Below are positions 36,850 to 46,643 of a stretch of DNA of 64,000 bases, piece by piece. The notes under the pieces are model-generated. The model searched no databases, was not told the DNA's origin, and worked only from the letters and a program-made list of their open reading frames with translations. Source of the stretch: Pseudomonas panipatensis (lineage in GTDB: Bacteria > Pseudomonadota > Gammaproteobacteria > Pseudomonadales > Pseudomonadaceae); contig NZ_FNDS01000004.1 in NCBI RefSeq assembly GCF_900099785.1, forward strand, positions 310,001-374,000, given 5' to 3'. Positions within the stretch are counted from its first letter, which is position 1; the number at the start of each line of letters is the position of its first letter. A program made the position numbers and the translations under genes.

Positions 36850-38196
36850 ATGCCGCTGGGAACCTATCCGCTGTACCCCGCCCTCGCCGACCGCGAAGCG
36901 CGCTTGCCGGACGCGGTCGACGTGGTCATCGCCGGCAGCGGCATCATGGGCTGCGCCAGCGCCTGGCAACTCGCCGGGCGCGGCCTGCGCGTCCTGGTCT
37001 GCGACAAGGCCGGGCTGGCCAGCCAGCAGTCCACCCGCGCCTGGGGCTTCGTCCGCCAGCAGGGCCGCGATCCCGCCGAAGTGCCGCTGATGATGGCCGC
37101 CATCCCGCTCTGGGAACGCCTCGAAGAAACCCTGCAAGCGCCGCTGGAGTGGCGCCAGGGCGGCTGCCTGTACCTAGCGGAGAACGAGCAGCGGCGGGCG
37201 CATTACCAGGCCTGGCTGAAGGTCGCGGCGGACTGCGGCCTGGATACCCGGCTGCTCTCGGCCAGGCAGGTCTCGACGCTCATGCCGGGCCTCGCCGATG
37301 CCGGCCTCGGCGGGCTCTACACGGCCAACGACGGTCAGGCCGAACCGCGCCGGGTAGCCCCTGCCTTCGCCCTGCGCGCCCGCGAGCGCGGCGCCCTGTT
37401 CGTCGAAGGCTGCGGGGTGAGCGGCATCGACCTGGCCGGCGGACGGGTGTGTGGCGTACAGACCGAACGCGGCTACGTGAAAACCCGCCAGGTGCTGGTG
37501 GCGGCCGGCGCCAGCAGTTGGCGCCTGCTGCGCGGCATCGGCCTGGACCTGCCGCAACAAGCCGTGCGCTGCACGGTCTCGCGCACCAGCCCGGGGCCGG
37601 ATATCGGTGCGCAGAGTTTCATCGGCCACGGTATCGGCATTCGCCAGCGAGCCGATGGCAGCCTCAATCTGGCCGACGAAACCCAGGCCGACATCGACCT
37701 CAGCCTCGATCATCTGCGCGCGGCCAGGTGGTACCTGCCAGTGCTGCCGGAGAACCGCGCGAGCTTCTCCCTGCACCTCAACGGCGCCCTGCTGCACGAC
37801 CTGCGCCAGCGCCTGCCAGGCTCGGAAAGCCAGCGCAACGGTGCCGTGCTCGGCGAGCGCGATCCACAGGTGGCGGTGAACCAGGCCCGCGTGCAACGCG
37901 CGCAGCGGTCGCTGGGCCAGGCCTTCCCGGCCCTGCGCGACGTGCGGGTGGTGGAAAGCTGGGCGGGCATGATCGATGTGCTGCCCGATGGCATCCCGGT
38001 CCTGGATGCGCCCAGCGAGGTGCCGGGGCTACTGCTGGCCAGCGGTTTCTGCGGCCACGGTTTCGCCCTGGGGCCGATCGTCGGTCAACTGATGAGCCAA
38101 TGGCTGCTCGACGGCCAACCGGGGATGGACCTGCGCGCCTTCCGCCTGCGCCGCTTCGCCGATGGCACGGCGGGCAAGCCGTATTCGCTGTTCTGA
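36850..38196 (+). CDS. FAD-dependent oxidoreductase (DAO family)
   Basis: 448 residues. The FAD-binding Rossmann start is VDVVIAGSGIMGCASAWQLA; there is RAWGFVRQQGRDP after it, a substrate/FAD domain, and the closing box ASGFCGHGFALGPIVGQL. The family includes D-amino acid dehydrogenases, sarcosine and glycine oxidases; the substrate cannot be told. No signal peptide. Confidence 0.9.
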   Translation: MPLGTYPLYPALADREARLPDAVDVVIAGSGIMGCASAWQLAGRGLRVLVCDKAGLASQQSTRAWGFVRQQGRDPAEVPLMMAAIPLWERLEETLQAPLEWRQGGCLYLAENEQRRAHYQAWLKVAADCGLDTRLLSARQVSTLMPGLADAGLGGLYTANDGQAEPRRVAPAFALRARERGALFVEGCGVSGIDLAGGRVCGVQTERGYVKTRQVLVAAGASSWRLLRGIGLDLPQQAVRCTVSRTSPGPDIGAQSFIGHGIGIRQRADGSLNLADETQADIDLSLDHLRAARWYLPVLPENRASFSLHLNGALLHDLRQRLPGSESQRNGAVLGERDPQVAVNQARVQRAQRSLGQAFPALRDVRVVESWAGMIDVLPDGIPVLDAPSEVPGLLLASGFCGHGFALGPIVGQLMSQWLLDGQPGMDLRAFRLRRFADGTAGKPYSLF

Positions 38197-38285
38197 GCGG
38201 GATCGGCGCCGCCTCATCCGGCGGACCAGGCGCGACGCCTGATCCACTTGGCCGGGAACGCCGGCGTGAGCCGCCGCGGCGGCGG

Positions 38286-39761
38286 CTACTCGCCGTCCAC
38301 CGGCTGCGGATCGTCGCTCAGGGCGCGCTCCAGCCAGTCGTTGGGCAGGCTCTTGCTGGCGCGGGCGCCGAGCAACTTGACCTGCTCGGCGCGGCTGATC
38401 AGGTTGCCGCGCCCCTCGCAGAGTTTGTTGCGCGCCGCCGCATAAGACTTGTCCAGTTGCTGCAGCCGCACGCCCATCTCGTCCAGGTCCTGCACGAAGA
38501 GCACGAACTTGTCGTACAGCGCCCCGGCGCGCTCGGCGATCTCGCGGGCGTTCTGGTTCTGCCGCTCCTGGCGCCAGAGGCTGTCGATCACCCGTAGGGT
38601 GGCCAACAGGGTGGTCGGGCTGACGATCACGATATTACGCTCGAACGCCTCCTGGAACAGGTTCGGTTCGGCCTGCAGGGCCGCCGAGAAGGCCGCTTCG
38701 ACCGGCATGAAGAGCAACACGAAATCCAGGCTGTGCAGCCCTTCCAGGCGCTTGTAGTCCTTGCCGGAGAGGCCCTTCACATGGTTGCGCAGGGATTGCA
38801 CGTGCTGCTTCAGCGCCTGCTGGCGGATCACCTCGTCGTCGGCGGCGACGAACTGCTGGTAGGCGGTCAGGCTGACCTTGGCATCGACCACCACCTGCTT
38901 GTCGCCGGGCAGGCGGATCAGCACGTCCGGCTGGAAGCGCTCGCCATCGGCGGCGCGCAGGCTGACCTGGGTCTCGTATTCGCGGCCCTTCTCCAGGCCG
39001 GCATGCTCCAGCACCCGCTCCAGCACCAGCTCGCCCCAGTTGCCCTGGGTCTTCTGCCCCTTGAGCGCGCGGGTCAGGTTGGTCGCCTCCTCGCCCAGGC
39101 GCAGGTTGAGCTGCTGCAGGCGCTCCAGCTCCTTGGCCAGGGAAAAGCGTTCGCGGGCTTCCTGTTGGTAACTTTCCTCGACGCGCTTCTCGAAGGACTG
39201 GATGCGCTCCTTCAACGGGTCGAGCAATTGCCCCAGGCGTTGCTGGCTGGCTTCGGCGAAACGCTGCTCACGCTCCTCGAAGATCTTCCCGGCCAGTTCG
39301 GCGAATTGCGCCCGCAGCTCATCGCGCGCCGCCTGCATGTCATCCAGGCGCCGCTGGTGGCTGTCCTGCTGCTCACGCAGCTCCGCCCCCAGGGACGCGC
39401 ATTCGGCGGCCAGCCGGCGCAGCTCTTCTTCCTTGCTCTCACGCTCGCCCTGCCAGGCCTTCTCCGTTTGCCCGAGGCGCTCGCGCTCCGCGCGCGCCAG
39501 TTCGACTTCCCGGCGCAGCCCCGCCGCTTCCGCCGCCAGCTCGCCGTGCCGCGCACTGAGGCGCTGGAAGGCCTCGCGGTCGCCGTCCAAACGGGCCCCC
39601 AGGCCATCCTGGGCCAGTTGCGCGGTGGCCAGGCGCTCCTGGCAGAGCGCCAGCTCGCGTTCCTGTTCCGCCAGGCGCTCACGCAGGCGCCAGGCGAGAT
39701 ACGCCAGGGGCAGCGCCCCGGCGAATACGCCGATCAGCAGGTTGGGCAGGTCGAGGGGCAT
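38286..39761 (-). CDS. rmuC: DNA recombination protein RmuC
   Basis: 491 residues from MPLDLPNLLIGVFAGALPLAYLAW, an N-terminal membrane anchor. A long coiled coil follows (about residues 30-200, rich in Glu/Arg/Leu heptads), then the RmuC nuclease-like domain (ALKGQKTQGNWGELVLERVLEHAGL, FQPDVLIRLPGDKQVVVDAKVSLTAYQ). RmuC limits inversion at short inverted repeats. Confidence 0.94.
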   Translation of the reverse strand: MPLDLPNLLIGVFAGALPLAYLAWRLRERLAEQERELALCQERLATAQLAQDGLGARLDGDREAFQRLSARHGELAAEAAGLRREVELARAERERLGQTEKAWQGERESKEEELRRLAAECASLGAELREQQDSHQRRLDDMQAARDELRAQFAELAGKIFEEREQRFAEASQQRLGQLLDPLKERIQSFEKRVEESYQQEARERFSLAKELERLQQLNLRLGEEATNLTRALKGQKTQGNWGELVLERVLEHAGLEKGREYETQVSLRAADGERFQPDVLIRLPGDKQVVVDAKVSLTAYQQFVAADDEVIRQQALKQHVQSLRNHVKGLSGKDYKRLEGLHSLDFVLLFMPVEAAFSAALQAEPNLFQEAFERNIVIVSPTTLLATLRVIDSLWRQERQNQNAREIAERAGALYDKFVLFVQDLDEMGVRLQQLDKSYAAARNKLCEGRGNLISRAEQVKLLGARASKSLPNDWLERALSDDPQPVDGE

Positions 39762-40183
39762 GACGGCTCCGGGCAGAGGTTCGGTGGAAAAAGCCGCGCC
39801 ATGGTAGCAGCCCTGATCGCCGGCGGAGGCACTGCGCCGCAGCGAAAGGCATTGACAAATGCCCATCGAAGCAAGCGCTTGGGACAATCCACAGAAGCTG
39901 TGGATAACCTAGTGGAAAAGATGATGAAAAGGTCTTATGCGCCTTGCCCTATGCGGCCGCGGCTCAGATTGATGCTTTTTTCACCAATAGAAAAAATCCT
40001 TATTAATCAATTATTTATAAAGTCCAGAAGAAAAAACAAGAGCTTACGGGAGAATGTTTCAGGCTATTGACATTGGCTGCACTCATTGTGCACAAGTGCT
40101 TCGCGGCTGAGCGCGAGCCGCCTCATTTCGGGGCAGCTGCAAGGGCTATCGGGAGGGCGCCGAGGGGCGCCGGATCCTGTCGA
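39762..40183. other. Gene-free 422-bp interval with an AT-rich core
   Basis: No supported gene. From about 39,960 to 40,060 the base composition drops sharply in GC (runs such as TTATTAATCAATTATTTATAA) compared with the neighbours. It may contain the promoter of rmuC or of an unannotated RNA. Confidence 0.4.
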
Positions 40184-40393
40184 TCAGACCGGCTGGCGGG
40201 CGCGGCGACGGCGTTCGCCGCGCTCGCTCAGGGGAAGATGCGCCGAGGGCGCGGCGCCCTGGCCGAGGGAGAGCAGCACTCGCTCGTACATCTGCCGTGC
40301 GGCGCTCTTGCTCGGGTACTGGAAGAAGTATTGATTGAGATAGACGCGCCACTGGCGGCGGTCATGGGGATGGGCTTCCAGGCGGATATCCAT
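40184..40393 (-). CDS. Small conserved hypothetical protein
   Basis: 69 residues: MDIRLEAHPHDRRQWRVYLN..., with an N-terminal beta/alpha part (QYPSKSAARQMYERVLLSL) and a basic tail. It is of the size and character of small Pseudomonas cytosolic proteins, but I do not recognise a family. Codon choice looks coding. Confidence 0.55.
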   Translation of the reverse strand: MDIRLEAHPHDRRQWRVYLNQYFFQYPSKSAARQMYERVLLSLGQGAAPSAHLPLSERGERRRRARQPV

Positions 40394-40521
40394 GGCGGTC
40401 GGGCACTCCGTTGCTTGGCCAGCGCATAAACCTAGCGCGCCGAACGCGATCGAGGAGTGGATGACGACGGACGGTCAGGCCGGGGGGGCGCAAGCCCCCC
40501 CACCGCGCGGGCCTGCCGGGG

Positions 40522-41763
40522 TCATTCGCTGTGGATAGCCACGCTCGCCGGCTGCCGGCGCATCAGCACCCGGCCATGGCGGATCGACAGCAGCGGCAAG
40601 CCCTGGCTGCGAATCAGCTCGTGGTCGCTCGCCACCGGCAGCAACAGCAGATTGGCCGGGCGACCGACCTCCAGGCCATAGCCCTCGCCCAGGCAGAGGG
40701 CGCGGGCGCTGTTGTCGGTGACCAGGTCGAGGGCGTTCTGCAGGTTGCGATAGCCGAGCATGTGGCAGATATGCAGGCCCGCTTCCAGCACTCGCAGGAT
40801 GTTGCCGTTACCCAGCGGGTACCAGGGATCGACGATGGAATCCTGACCGAAGCAGACATTCAGACCCGCCTCCAGCAGCTCCGCGACGCGGGTGACGCCT
40901 CGCCGCTTCGGATAGCTATCGAAACGCCCCTGCAGGTGGATGCTTTCCGTCGGGCAGGAGACGAAATTCAGGTCCGCCCGCGCCAGCAGGCGGAACAGCT
41001 TGGAGCAATAGGCATTGTCGTAGGAGCCCATGGCCGTGGTGTGGCTGGCCGTGACCCGGTAGCCCATGCCGCGGCTGCGCGCCTCTTCGGCGAGCACTTC
41101 GAGGAAACGCGAGTGCGGGTCATCGGTCTCGTCGCAGTGCACATCGACCAGGCAGCCATTGCGCTCGGCCAGGTCCATGAGGAACTTCAGCGAGCTGACG
41201 CCCTGCTCGCGGGTGTTCTCGAAGTGCGGGATGCCGCCGACCACATCGGCGCCCAGGCGCACCGCCTCCGCCATCAGCTCACGGCCCTTGCCGAACGACT
41301 CGATGCCCTCCTGCGGGAAGGCGACTATCTGCATGTCCAGCAAGTGGCGGGTTTCTTCCCGCAGTTCGAGCAAGGCATGCAGCGCGGCCAGGCTGGGATC
41401 GGTGACATCGACGTGGGTGCGCACATGCTGGATGCCGTGCGCCACCAGCATGTCGAGGGCACGCCGGGCGCGCGCCTTGGTGTCCTCCCGGGTGATGCTG
41501 GCCTTGCGCTCGGCCCAGCACTCGATGCCCTCGAACAGGGTGCCACTCATGTTCCAGCGCGGCTGGCCGGCGGTGAGCACCGCATCCAGATGGATATGCG
41601 GTTCGACGAACGGCGGGATCACCAGGTTGCCGGCGGCATCCACCTCGTCCCCTTCGGCCACCAGGGTGCGTGGCTGCGCCTCTATGCCATCGATCAGGGC
41701 GCCATCGAGGATCAGGCAGTGCAGCCCTGCGCGATTGCGCAGGCGGGCATTGACGATTTTCAT
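40522..41763 (-). CDS. codA: Cytosine deaminase / amidohydrolase
   Basis: 413 residues from MKIVNARLRNRAGLH, preceded by GGGAGGATGG. Metal-binding and catalytic motifs of the CodA branch: PHIHLDAVLTAGQP, VHCDETDDPHSRFLE, VTASHTTAMGSY and FGQDSIVDPWYPLGNGN. It would deaminate cytosine to uracil (or an isocytosine-like pyrimidine). No permease (codB) lies beside it, so exact substrate assignment stays tentative. Confidence 0.88.
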   Translation of the reverse strand: MKIVNARLRNRAGLHCLILDGALIDGIEAQPRTLVAEGDEVDAAGNLVIPPFVEPHIHLDAVLTAGQPRWNMSGTLFEGIECWAERKASITREDTKARARRALDMLVAHGIQHVRTHVDVTDPSLAALHALLELREETRHLLDMQIVAFPQEGIESFGKGRELMAEAVRLGADVVGGIPHFENTREQGVSSLKFLMDLAERNGCLVDVHCDETDDPHSRFLEVLAEEARSRGMGYRVTASHTTAMGSYDNAYCSKLFRLLARADLNFVSCPTESIHLQGRFDSYPKRRGVTRVAELLEAGLNVCFGQDSIVDPWYPLGNGNILRVLEAGLHICHMLGYRNLQNALDLVTDNSARALCLGEGYGLEVGRPANLLLLPVASDHELIRSQGLPLLSIRHGRVLMRRQPASVAIHSE

Positions 41764-42001
41764 GAACGGCCATCCTCCCAGGTCTTGGCAACGCCTTAAC
41801 CATAGGCCATGCGCGTCTGTCGCGGGCATGTATGAGAGGCCTTACAAAACACCGCGATTCTTTACCGGACCTTTACCCGGCAACGGCGACCCGGCGCGCG
41901 TTACGGCGGTCTGAGGAGGTAGCCGATTCGAGTCCCTGTCGATTCGGCGAATCGATGCCGTCAGTGCGTCCGCCCAAGCCGGACGCCGCAAGGAGAAAAC
42001 C

Positions 42002-42436
42002 ATGAAGAAAACCGTCGCCCTGCTCTGCGCGGCGCTGATGATGAGCGCCCCGCTGGCCAGTTTCGCCCAGCCCGGCCCGGAGCGTGACTACGATCAGCAC
42101 GGGCCGGACAAGCGTCCGCACCCGGACGGCCAGCCGCAGCACGACGAGCATGGGCAGCAAGGGCGCGACCAGGCGCGGCCGCCACACGCCGACCCGCATG
42201 CCTACCGCAATCCGGGCTATCGCCCACAAGCCGGGATGCCGGTGCCGCATCGGGAATGGCGCAGCGGCGTGGTGGTCGAGCCCAGGTTCCGCGGCGATCG
42301 CTACTGGGTGACCGACTGGCACGCGCGCCATCTGTACGCGCCGCCGCGTGACCACCGCTGGCTGTACATCAATGGCGACTACGTGCTGATCGCCGTCGCT
42401 ACCGGCGTGATCGTGAACATCCTCGCCGGCTATTGA
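42002..42436 (+). CDS. RcnB-family periplasmic protein
   Basis: 144 residues: signal peptide (MKKTVALLCAALMMSAPLASFA) then a His/Asp/Gln-rich stretch (HPDGQPQHDEHGQQGRDQ) and an RcnB-like end (RYWVTDWHARHLYAPPRDHRWLYINGDYVLIAVATG). RcnB modulates Ni/Co efflux; metal binding by the His-rich part is plausible but unproven. No rcnA is adjacent. Confidence 0.85.
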   Translation: MKKTVALLCAALMMSAPLASFAQPGPERDYDQHGPDKRPHPDGQPQHDEHGQQGRDQARPPHADPHAYRNPGYRPQAGMPVPHREWRSGVVVEPRFRGDRYWVTDWHARHLYAPPRDHRWLYINGDYVLIAVATGVIVNILAGY

Positions 42437-42469
42437 ACCTGAGCGCCCCGCCTCGCCGCGGGGCGTTCC

Positions 42470-42940
42470 TCAGGCGCTGGTGCTGATCAGCGAGCCGGAA
42501 CTGCCGCCCTGGTTGCGGATCGCCTCGGCCAGCGCCGCGACTACCGCCTGCATGGCCGCCGAGGTGTTCGCGACCTGGGTCTGCAAGGCCATCACCGCGG
42601 CCGTGCGCTCCGCATCCGAGGAATATTGGCGGGACTGCGCGGCTGACAACTCCTGTTGTTGCTGCTGCAACTGCTTTTGCAATTCCTGCAATTGCTTCTG
42701 CAGCTTGGCGATGATTTCGCTACTGCTGCTACTGCTCGAACCACCCGCCGCCCCGCCTGCCGCGCCAGCACCACCGGCCTGGCCCTTCTGGCCGGCATTG
42801 CTTTGCCCGGCCGCTGCCGTATCGCTCGTGCCGCTCGCCGCTGCGTCGGCGCTGGTATCTGTCGTCGCGGTCGAGGCAGACGCCGGCAGGCGAACATTCA
42901 GCGATGCCGTCGACGCGCTCGAAGAGAAAGAAATGTTCAT
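42470..42940 (-). CDS. FlxA-like coiled-coil protein
   Basis: 156 residues. Low-complexity Ala/Ser/Thr/Gly N-terminus (to about residue 73), then a Gln-rich coiled coil (IIAKLQKQLQELQKQLQQQQQ) and a C-terminal helix; the layout matches the FlxA-like family. Function unknown. Confidence 0.75.
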   Translation of the reverse strand: MNISFSSSASTASLNVRLPASASTATTDTSADAAASGTSDTAAAGQSNAGQKGQAGGAGAAGGAAGGSSSSSSSEIIAKLQKQLQELQKQLQQQQQELSAAQSRQYSSDAERTAAVMALQTQVANTSAAMQAVVAALAEAIRNQGGSSGSLISTSA

Positions 42941-43080
42941 CCCGCTGCCCTAGCTCCATGGGGTCCAGCCGGGCTATCGACCTATCGATGGAAATCTTGA
43001 AGATACTCGCCAGAAAATTCGCAGCCAGTCCGCAAAGCCTCTAGCATAGGCGTCGCCCGCCAGCCGACGATCCCCGCCCG

Positions 43081-43563
43081 ATGAACAAGCGACACGCCTA
43101 CCAACGCATCCTCGCCAAGCTCGAAGAAGATCTGGAGGTGGCCCTGCGCGCCGCGCGAACCGCCCACGAAGCGGCGACGCACGAAGAAAGCATCGCCGAG
43201 AACAAATACGACACCCTCGGCCTGGAGGCCTCCTATCTGGCCGCCGGCCAGGCGCGTCGCGTGGAAGAAATCCGCCAGTCGCTGGCGCTGTTCCAGAATC
43301 TGGTGCTGCGCAACTTCGATGCCGAACAGGGCATCCAGACCAGCGCCCTGGTGGAACTGGCCGACGCGGACGGTCGCAGCAAATGGCTGTTCCTCGGACC
43401 GGACGCCGCAGGCCTGAAAATCGAACTGGATGGCCAGGAAGTCCTGGTCATCACGCCACGCTCGCCGCTGGGCGGCGCCCTGCTCAATCGCCAAGCAGGC
43501 GATGAGTTGGAAGTCGGCAGCGGCAGCGCGCGCCAGACTTACGAAATCACCCAGATCCTCTGA
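43081..43563 (+). CDS. GreA/GreB-like transcript cleavage factor family protein
   Basis: 160 residues. An N-terminal helical coiled coil (HAYQRILAKLEEDLEVALRAARTAHEAA...) and a C-terminal FKBP-like Gre domain (ITPRSPLGGALLNRQAGDELEV, matching the SPLGxALLGK region of GreA). It probably binds the RNA polymerase secondary channel; whether it stimulates transcript cleavage depends on tip acidic residues I cannot assign. Confidence 0.82.
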   Translation: MNKRHAYQRILAKLEEDLEVALRAARTAHEAATHEESIAENKYDTLGLEASYLAAGQARRVEEIRQSLALFQNLVLRNFDAEQGIQTSALVELADADGRSKWLFLGPDAAGLKIELDGQEVLVITPRSPLGGALLNRQAGDELEVGSGSARQTYEITQIL

Positions 43564-43631
43564 TAGCGGCCGGCTTCCGGCGGCAACCGATTTGCGCTAT
43601 CACAGGGGCTCGCAACCGTGCAGTGAATGTC

Positions 43632-44018
43632 ATGCCAGAACCCACCCTCCGCATCAGCACCTGGAAGCTCATCCTCGGCATCGCCGCCGGTATCTGGCTC
43701 GGCTGCGCCGCCGTGGCCGTGAGTGGCGCCCTGCTCTATCACTGGCTCCCCGGATTCCCCAAAGCACTCGGTACACCGGCCAGCGCCACGCCGCCGGCGG
43801 CGCCGGCCCAACCGGCAGCAACCGGCGATGGCAGTGAAGCGATGTTCCAGCGCTTCCTGGAGAATCAGCGGCAGATCCAGGCCCAGCAGAACCGTCAGGT
43901 CGAGCAGAGCGAGCAGGACAAACGCTTCAACAGCGCGCCCTGCCAGTTCTGGCGCCAGCAGTACCAGGCCGATCCCAGCGAAAAGAATCGGCAGAAGATG
44001 GACAGCTATTGCGGCTGA
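43632..44018 (+). CDS. Small single-pass membrane protein, unknown
   Basis: 128 residues from MPEPTLRISTWKLILG. One N-terminal membrane helix (LILGIAAGIWLGCAAVAVSGALLY), a Pro/Ala-rich linker, a Gln-rich helix (LENQRQIQAQQNRQVEQSEQD) and a tail with two Cys (SAPCQFWRQQY...DSYCG) that could form a periplasmic disulfide. Family not recognised. Its 3' end overlaps the convergent cyclase gene by 13 bp. Confidence 0.7.
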   Translation: MPEPTLRISTWKLILGIAAGIWLGCAAVAVSGALLYHWLPGFPKALGTPASATPPAAPAQPAATGDGSEAMFQRFLENQRQIQAQQNRQVEQSEQDKRFNSAPCQFWRQQYQADPSEKNRQKMDSYCG

Positions 44019-45061
44019 GGCGCCGGAGACAGCGCCACCACCCGATCGCGCCCCTGGCTCTTGGCCTGGTAGAGCGCCCTGTCCGCCTCGTTCAACCAGG
44101 CACAGGCGTCGATCTGGTAGGGGCTGTAGCAGGCCACCCCGATGCTCAGGCTGGCGGTCAGCTCCGGCGCCAAGTCATAGCGCAGCCTGGCGAAGTTCTC
44201 CCGTAGCCGCCGCATGATCTCCACCGCCAGCCCCTGGGTGGTCCCAGGCAGGATCACGCAGAACTCGTCGCCGCCATAGCGGCCGGGAATGTCACTGTCA
44301 CGCAGCGAATGGGTCAGCACCTTGCTCAGCTCGGTGATCACCATGTCGCCGAGGACATGACCGAAGCGGTCGTTGATGTCCTTGAAACAGTCGATATCGA
44401 TCAGCACCACGCTCGCCCGCGCTTGCTGCTGCCGGCATTTCTGGAACTCGCTTTCCAACTGGTCCATCCACGAACCATGATTGAGCAGACCGCTCAGGCT
44501 ATCGGTGCGACTGACCGCGCGCAGCACCTGTTTGTGCTCGGCCAGCCGCCGCGCCAGGCTGAAACTCACCCAGCCCACCGCCAGCGGATAGATGACCAGC
44601 ATGGGCAGGCAGGCATAGACCTGCAGCGGCGTCGTCAGTGGGGTGAAGGCGAAGCCCAGGAGCAGCATCGCCAGCAGCACGCCGGCGAGCTGTGCCAACA
44701 ACCCCATGAAGAAGAAGCGCAGGCCACCGCCGGCAATGTTGTCCATGGCCATCATCGACAGAATGGTCACGCTGGGCAGCGGGTTCAGTTGCATGGCGCC
44801 AGCCCAGAAACCGCCGAACAAGGAATCCAGCAACAGATTGCGGCGCTCCGCCTGATAGGGCGCCTTGGCGAGCCGCGCCAACTGGTAGGCCAGGTGCGGC
44901 CAGAGAAAGCCGTTCGCCACCAGCAGCAGCCAGAGCCAGCCTGCGGGTTGCAATGGCTGCAGCCCGGCGGCGACGCAGAAGAATCCGATCCCCAGCCCGA
45001 TTATCCGCGGCCAGTAGATACGCTTGGCGAACGATAGTCCCTTACCCACTGCTGCTCCCAT
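44006..45061 (-). CDS. MASE2-GGDEF diguanylate cyclase
   Basis: 351 residues from MGAAVGKGLSFAKRIYWPR, the usual start region for MASE2 (RIYxPR). MASE2 membrane sensor over about residues 15-165, then a GGDEF domain (DIDCFKDINDRFGHVLGD, GRYGGDEFCVILP). The active-site motif is intact and an inhibitory I-site RxxD (RDSD) lies exactly five residues before it, so product-inhibited c-di-GMP synthesis is expected. The longer upstream reading frame has no MASE2 resemblance. Confidence 0.9.
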   Translation of the reverse strand: MGAAVGKGLSFAKRIYWPRIIGLGIGFFCVAAGLQPLQPAGWLWLLLVANGFLWPHLAYQLARLAKAPYQAERRNLLLDSLFGGFWAGAMQLNPLPSVTILSMMAMDNIAGGGLRFFFMGLLAQLAGVLLAMLLLGFAFTPLTTPLQVYACLPMLVIYPLAVGWVSFSLARRLAEHKQVLRAVSRTDSLSGLLNHGSWMDQLESEFQKCRQQQARASVVLIDIDCFKDINDRFGHVLGDMVITELSKVLTHSLRDSDIPGRYGGDEFCVILPGTTQGLAVEIMRRLRENFARLRYDLAPELTASLSIGVACYSPYQIDACAWLNEADRALYQAKSQGRDRVVALSPAPQPQ

Positions 45062-45200
45062 ACATCGCCCAGATGCAGACTGCACAGCAAGGAAGCTAGC
45101 AGATTGCCATGAACCCGCCCACCGCACGGGCAGCAATAAAGGTCACGACATCATATCCAGTCAGCCGCGTCGCTTGTTACACAGCGCAGGCGTTGCACAC

Positions 45201-45695
45201 TCAGGACAGCAGAATGTAATCGCTGCGTTGCAGCATGCCGCGGCTCTCGCCCTGCACCAGGCGGATATAGCGACCAGCCACATGGTCGATGGGGATGCAG
45301 TCATCCACCTCATGCAGCGCATCGGTATGCGCCTTGTCCCAGTGCGCGGCCAGGCGCCGCTTGCCCTTGGCCTTGGCTTCCGCCTTGTCCCGCGCCACTA
45401 CCAGCAAGTACTGGTGCGCCTCGCCAAAGGCATGCGGCTCGTAGCCACCGAGGTTGATGAAGAACAGCCGTGGCGCACCGGGCGGCTGGGGCGTGGCGGC
45501 CATCTCCAAGCGATAGCCGTCGACGCCATCGACCTCCAGCCAGGAATCGATATGCAAACCCTTCGGGCTGCCGAACCAGGCGTTACGCAATTGCGCGTGG
45601 GTTTCTTCCAGGGAATCGGCCAGGGCGAAGACCACATCGTGAACCTCGATACTGGCGCGCGGGTGTCGGCCACCCAGCATAACGACGAAAAGCAT
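45201..45695 (-). CDS. DUF1543 family protein
   Basis: 164 residues: MLFVVMLGGRHPRASIEVHDVVFALAD at the start and HWDKAHTDALHEVDDCIPID later are typical for DUF1543. Cytosolic; function unknown. Confidence 0.85.
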   Translation of the reverse strand: MLFVVMLGGRHPRASIEVHDVVFALADSLEETHAQLRNAWFGSPKGLHIDSWLEVDGVDGYRLEMAATPQPPGAPRLFFINLGGYEPHAFGEAHQYLLVVARDKAEAKAKGKRRLAAHWDKAHTDALHEVDDCIPIDHVAGRYIRLVQGESRGMLQRSDYILLS

Positions 45696-45830
45696 GACAG
45701 TCCTGAAACACGGATCAGAGGGGAAACCTGCGGCAGTCTATACGCCCCCGCGACGCCGCACAGCGACAGCGGGCCTGCGGCAACGTCGCCAGAGGCAGTC
45801 CGTGGTCAAAGCGCCGCCAACTTCTGTCCT

Positions 45831-46532
45831 CTAGCGCGGCATGTAGCCCAACTGCCATGGCCGCGGAATGAACAACGAAGCCACCCCGAGAATGGAGGCC
45901 AGCATGGCACTGGCCGCCATCGCCGACAGTCCCAGTCGATGCTCCAGAAATGCGCCAAAGGCCGCCCCCAGCAACATGCCTGACCAAGGCACGAGCTGCA
46001 CGCGCCAGCCCGGCCGCCGCTCCCCGAGCATCCAACGCCCGAGGCCACGGCCAAACCGGGAGAGCGCGCCCGTGACATAGGTCAGTCCAATCGGCAAGCC
46101 GTTGACCTGCTCGACCACCGCATTGAGCATGCCCATCGAGAGGATGGACATGACCAGGGCCGGCGCATGCCACTCGAACGGCCAGGCAGAAGACGCCGCC
46201 AACAGGATGGCGACGATCAGCAGCACCGGGGCAGCACGGCGACGGGTATGCCGCGCCAGGATCACTCCCAGGGCGTTGCCGATGACGAAGCTGACGATGG
46301 CCATCGACAGACGAACCACCGACACCACCTCCCCTTCGCTCATGGCCACTGCCAGCCGGGTGGTATTACCGCTCATGAAGGAAACGAAGTCGCCGGTCGC
46401 AAGAAAGCCGATGGCGTCGGTCATTCCAGCGAGCACCGAGAGGCCCCCAACCAGCCACAATCCAACCCGCCCGCGAACTCTGTGCAGGTGCAAACGCTTT
46501 GCGCTGGTGCGATTACCAGGGTGGGGAAGCAT
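45831..46532 (-). CDS. YoaK (DUF1275) family membrane protein
   Basis: 233 residues with about six hydrophobic helices. Family box: LSVLAGMTDAIGFLATGDFVSFMSGNTTRLAVAM, followed by GLPIGLTYVTGALSRFGRGLG. Inner membrane protein of unknown function. Confidence 0.9.
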   Translation of the reverse strand: MLPHPGNRTSAKRLHLHRVRGRVGLWLVGGLSVLAGMTDAIGFLATGDFVSFMSGNTTRLAVAMSEGEVVSVVRLSMAIVSFVIGNALGVILARHTRRRAAPVLLIVAILLAASSAWPFEWHAPALVMSILSMGMLNAVVEQVNGLPIGLTYVTGALSRFGRGLGRWMLGERRPGWRVQLVPWSGMLLGAAFGAFLEHRLGLSAMAASAMLASILGVASLFIPRPWQLGYMPR

Positions 46533-46619
46533 GCGGACGGCTACCGTTCAAATCGACTGGAGGCCGCTCTATAGCACATGCCAAGGGAGATGTGAGCCAT
46601 ACATTGGTATGCGCGGCAC

Positions 46620-46643
46620 AAAAAACCCGGAGCCATGTCCGGG
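46620..46643 (-). terminator. Terminator downstream of the DUF3303 gene
   Basis: CCCGGA / TCCGGG stem with a 6-nt loop; read on the minus strand it is followed by TTTTTT. It lies about 155 bp beyond the stop of the minus-strand DUF3303 gene. Confidence 0.65.
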
